From a virus, in IMG/VR virus record IMGVR_UViG_3300028423_001158, positions 1 to 40,172 of that record: DNA of 40,172 nucleotides, one strand, 5' to 3'. The notes under the pieces are model-generated. The model saw only the letters and a program-made list of their open reading frames with translations. It did not search any database and was not told the DNA's origin. This document shows positions 39,763 to 40,172 of this stretch, piece after piece (the stretch's first letter is position 1; every line of letters begins with the position of its first letter). A program made the translations under genes and the position numbers.

Positions 39763-40172
39763 ATGAAAACTTTTGCGGAATACTTGACAGAATCCAAAAA
39801 GACCTATGAATTCAAGATAGGCGTAGCCGGCGAGGTTCCAGAAGGATTTGAAGACAAACTGGAAACCGCCTTACAGAAATACTCGGTTCATAATATGAGT
39901 TCGGGTAAGAGAACACCTATTTCAGAAAGACCATTAGATTTTCCACAGCTCCAAAACGTAGAAGTAACATACTACGAAGTAGAATTACAGTATCCTACAA
40001 CAGTGCAGGTACTTCAAGAATATGTGGGTTATTGCTGCGGTGTTTCTCAAAGTCATATCATAGTAAGAAATCAGAACGAACCTCAAGAACGCTATCAAGA
40101 AGAGACCAGCGACGAACCATACGAATCTCTTCTTAACACAGAAGACATGGGCGGAGAATCTGCACAAGAATC
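39763..40172 (+). CDS. Conserved phage protein, N-terminal part (3' truncated)
   Basis: The frame from ATG at 39763 stays open to the window end (136 full codons). The text TYEFKIGVAGEVPEGFEDKL, GKRTPISERPLDFPQLQNVE, VTYYEVELQYPTTVQVLQEY and SQSHIIVRNQNEP is one I recognise from marine T4-like phages near the terminase and portal genes, where its role is unassigned; a prohead core component is possible. The end is acidic and disordered-looking (EETSDEPYESLL ... MGGESAQE). Start choice is supported by AGGAAAG 5 nt upstream. Confidence 0.65.
   Translation, partial: MKTFAEYLTESKKTYEFKIGVAGEVPEGFEDKLETALQKYSVHNMSSGKRTPISERPLDFPQLQNVEVTYYEVELQYPTTVQVLQEYVGYCCGVSQSHIIVRNQNEPQERYQEETSDEPYESLLNTEDMGGESAQE

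Noticed and set aside
1-40172. CRISPR arrays, integrase genes, insertion sequences or intact tRNA genes
   Set aside because: Looked for and not seen; the repeats found lie inside paralogous coding genes.

Overview
This window is the late structural region of a T4-like marine myovirus (class Caudoviricetes). The left edge is the 3' end of a gp23-type major capsid gene. The right half carries recognisable T4-type tail and neck genes: gp15, gp14, gp13, gp18 sheath, gp19 tube, a gp4-like head-completion nuclease and a gp16-like small terminase. The base composition is AT-rich, and the fibre and hypothetical families are those typical of marine T4-like phages of cyanobacteria and SAR11. The host cannot be fixed from this window, because no photosynthesis gene and no tRNA gene is present. 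Most transcription units start at a T4-type late promoter (core ATAAATA, often GATAAATAC) 19 to 43 nt before the start codon.

Layout. 1-436: capsid protein end, then a strong terminator. 521-1225: a methylenetetrahydrofolate reductase (MetF)-like gene under its own late promoter, an unexpected metabolic gene in a structural cluster. 1226-1329: an unusually long leader with three consecutive hairpins. 1330-7034: small virion proteins and a 1066-residue beta-helix fibre with an internal A-B-A-B duplication. 7027-17520: three giant fibres that share a recurring ~165-residue domain. 17580-20116: a fibre with a C-terminal S74-type intramolecular chaperone, and a small mosaic fibre.

20121-24592 is an array of five paralogous LamG/jelly-roll proteins whose gene ends are nearly identical at DNA level while their centres differ. 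A small conserved unknown gene is inserted between them, and higher-GC patches mark the junctions. 24637-24915 is a collapsed fibre gene: its N-terminus is joined to the remnant of an S74 chaperone, and the stop codon inside the remnant lies in a late promoter for the next gene. 24916-27060 is a second array of three paralogous ~200-residue proteins, again with a small unknown gene inserted. 27126-27779 is a further fibre protein with a possible self-processing C-terminus.

27784-31080 (minus strand) holds a Nudix hydrolase, gp15 and gp14. They diverge from gp13 (plus strand) across a perfectly palindromic bidirectional late promoter. A deoxynucleotide kinase follows, with a consensus sigma70 promoter so close to the ATG that its mRNA may be leaderless. 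An antisense HNH endonuclease overlaps its 3' end. Then come gp18 (greatly enlarged), gp19, a tube-like protein, a hypothetical protein, the gp4-like nuclease, gp16 and the start of a conserved phage protein.

Together these genes build the neck, the contractile tail and a very large, modular set of host-recognition fibres. The most interesting signals are the fibre and lectin cassette arrays with conserved recombination-prone ends, the fibre pseudogene whose decayed end carries a promoter, the structured leader, and the MetF-like gene. Gene calls rest on reading the sequence; no database search was run.
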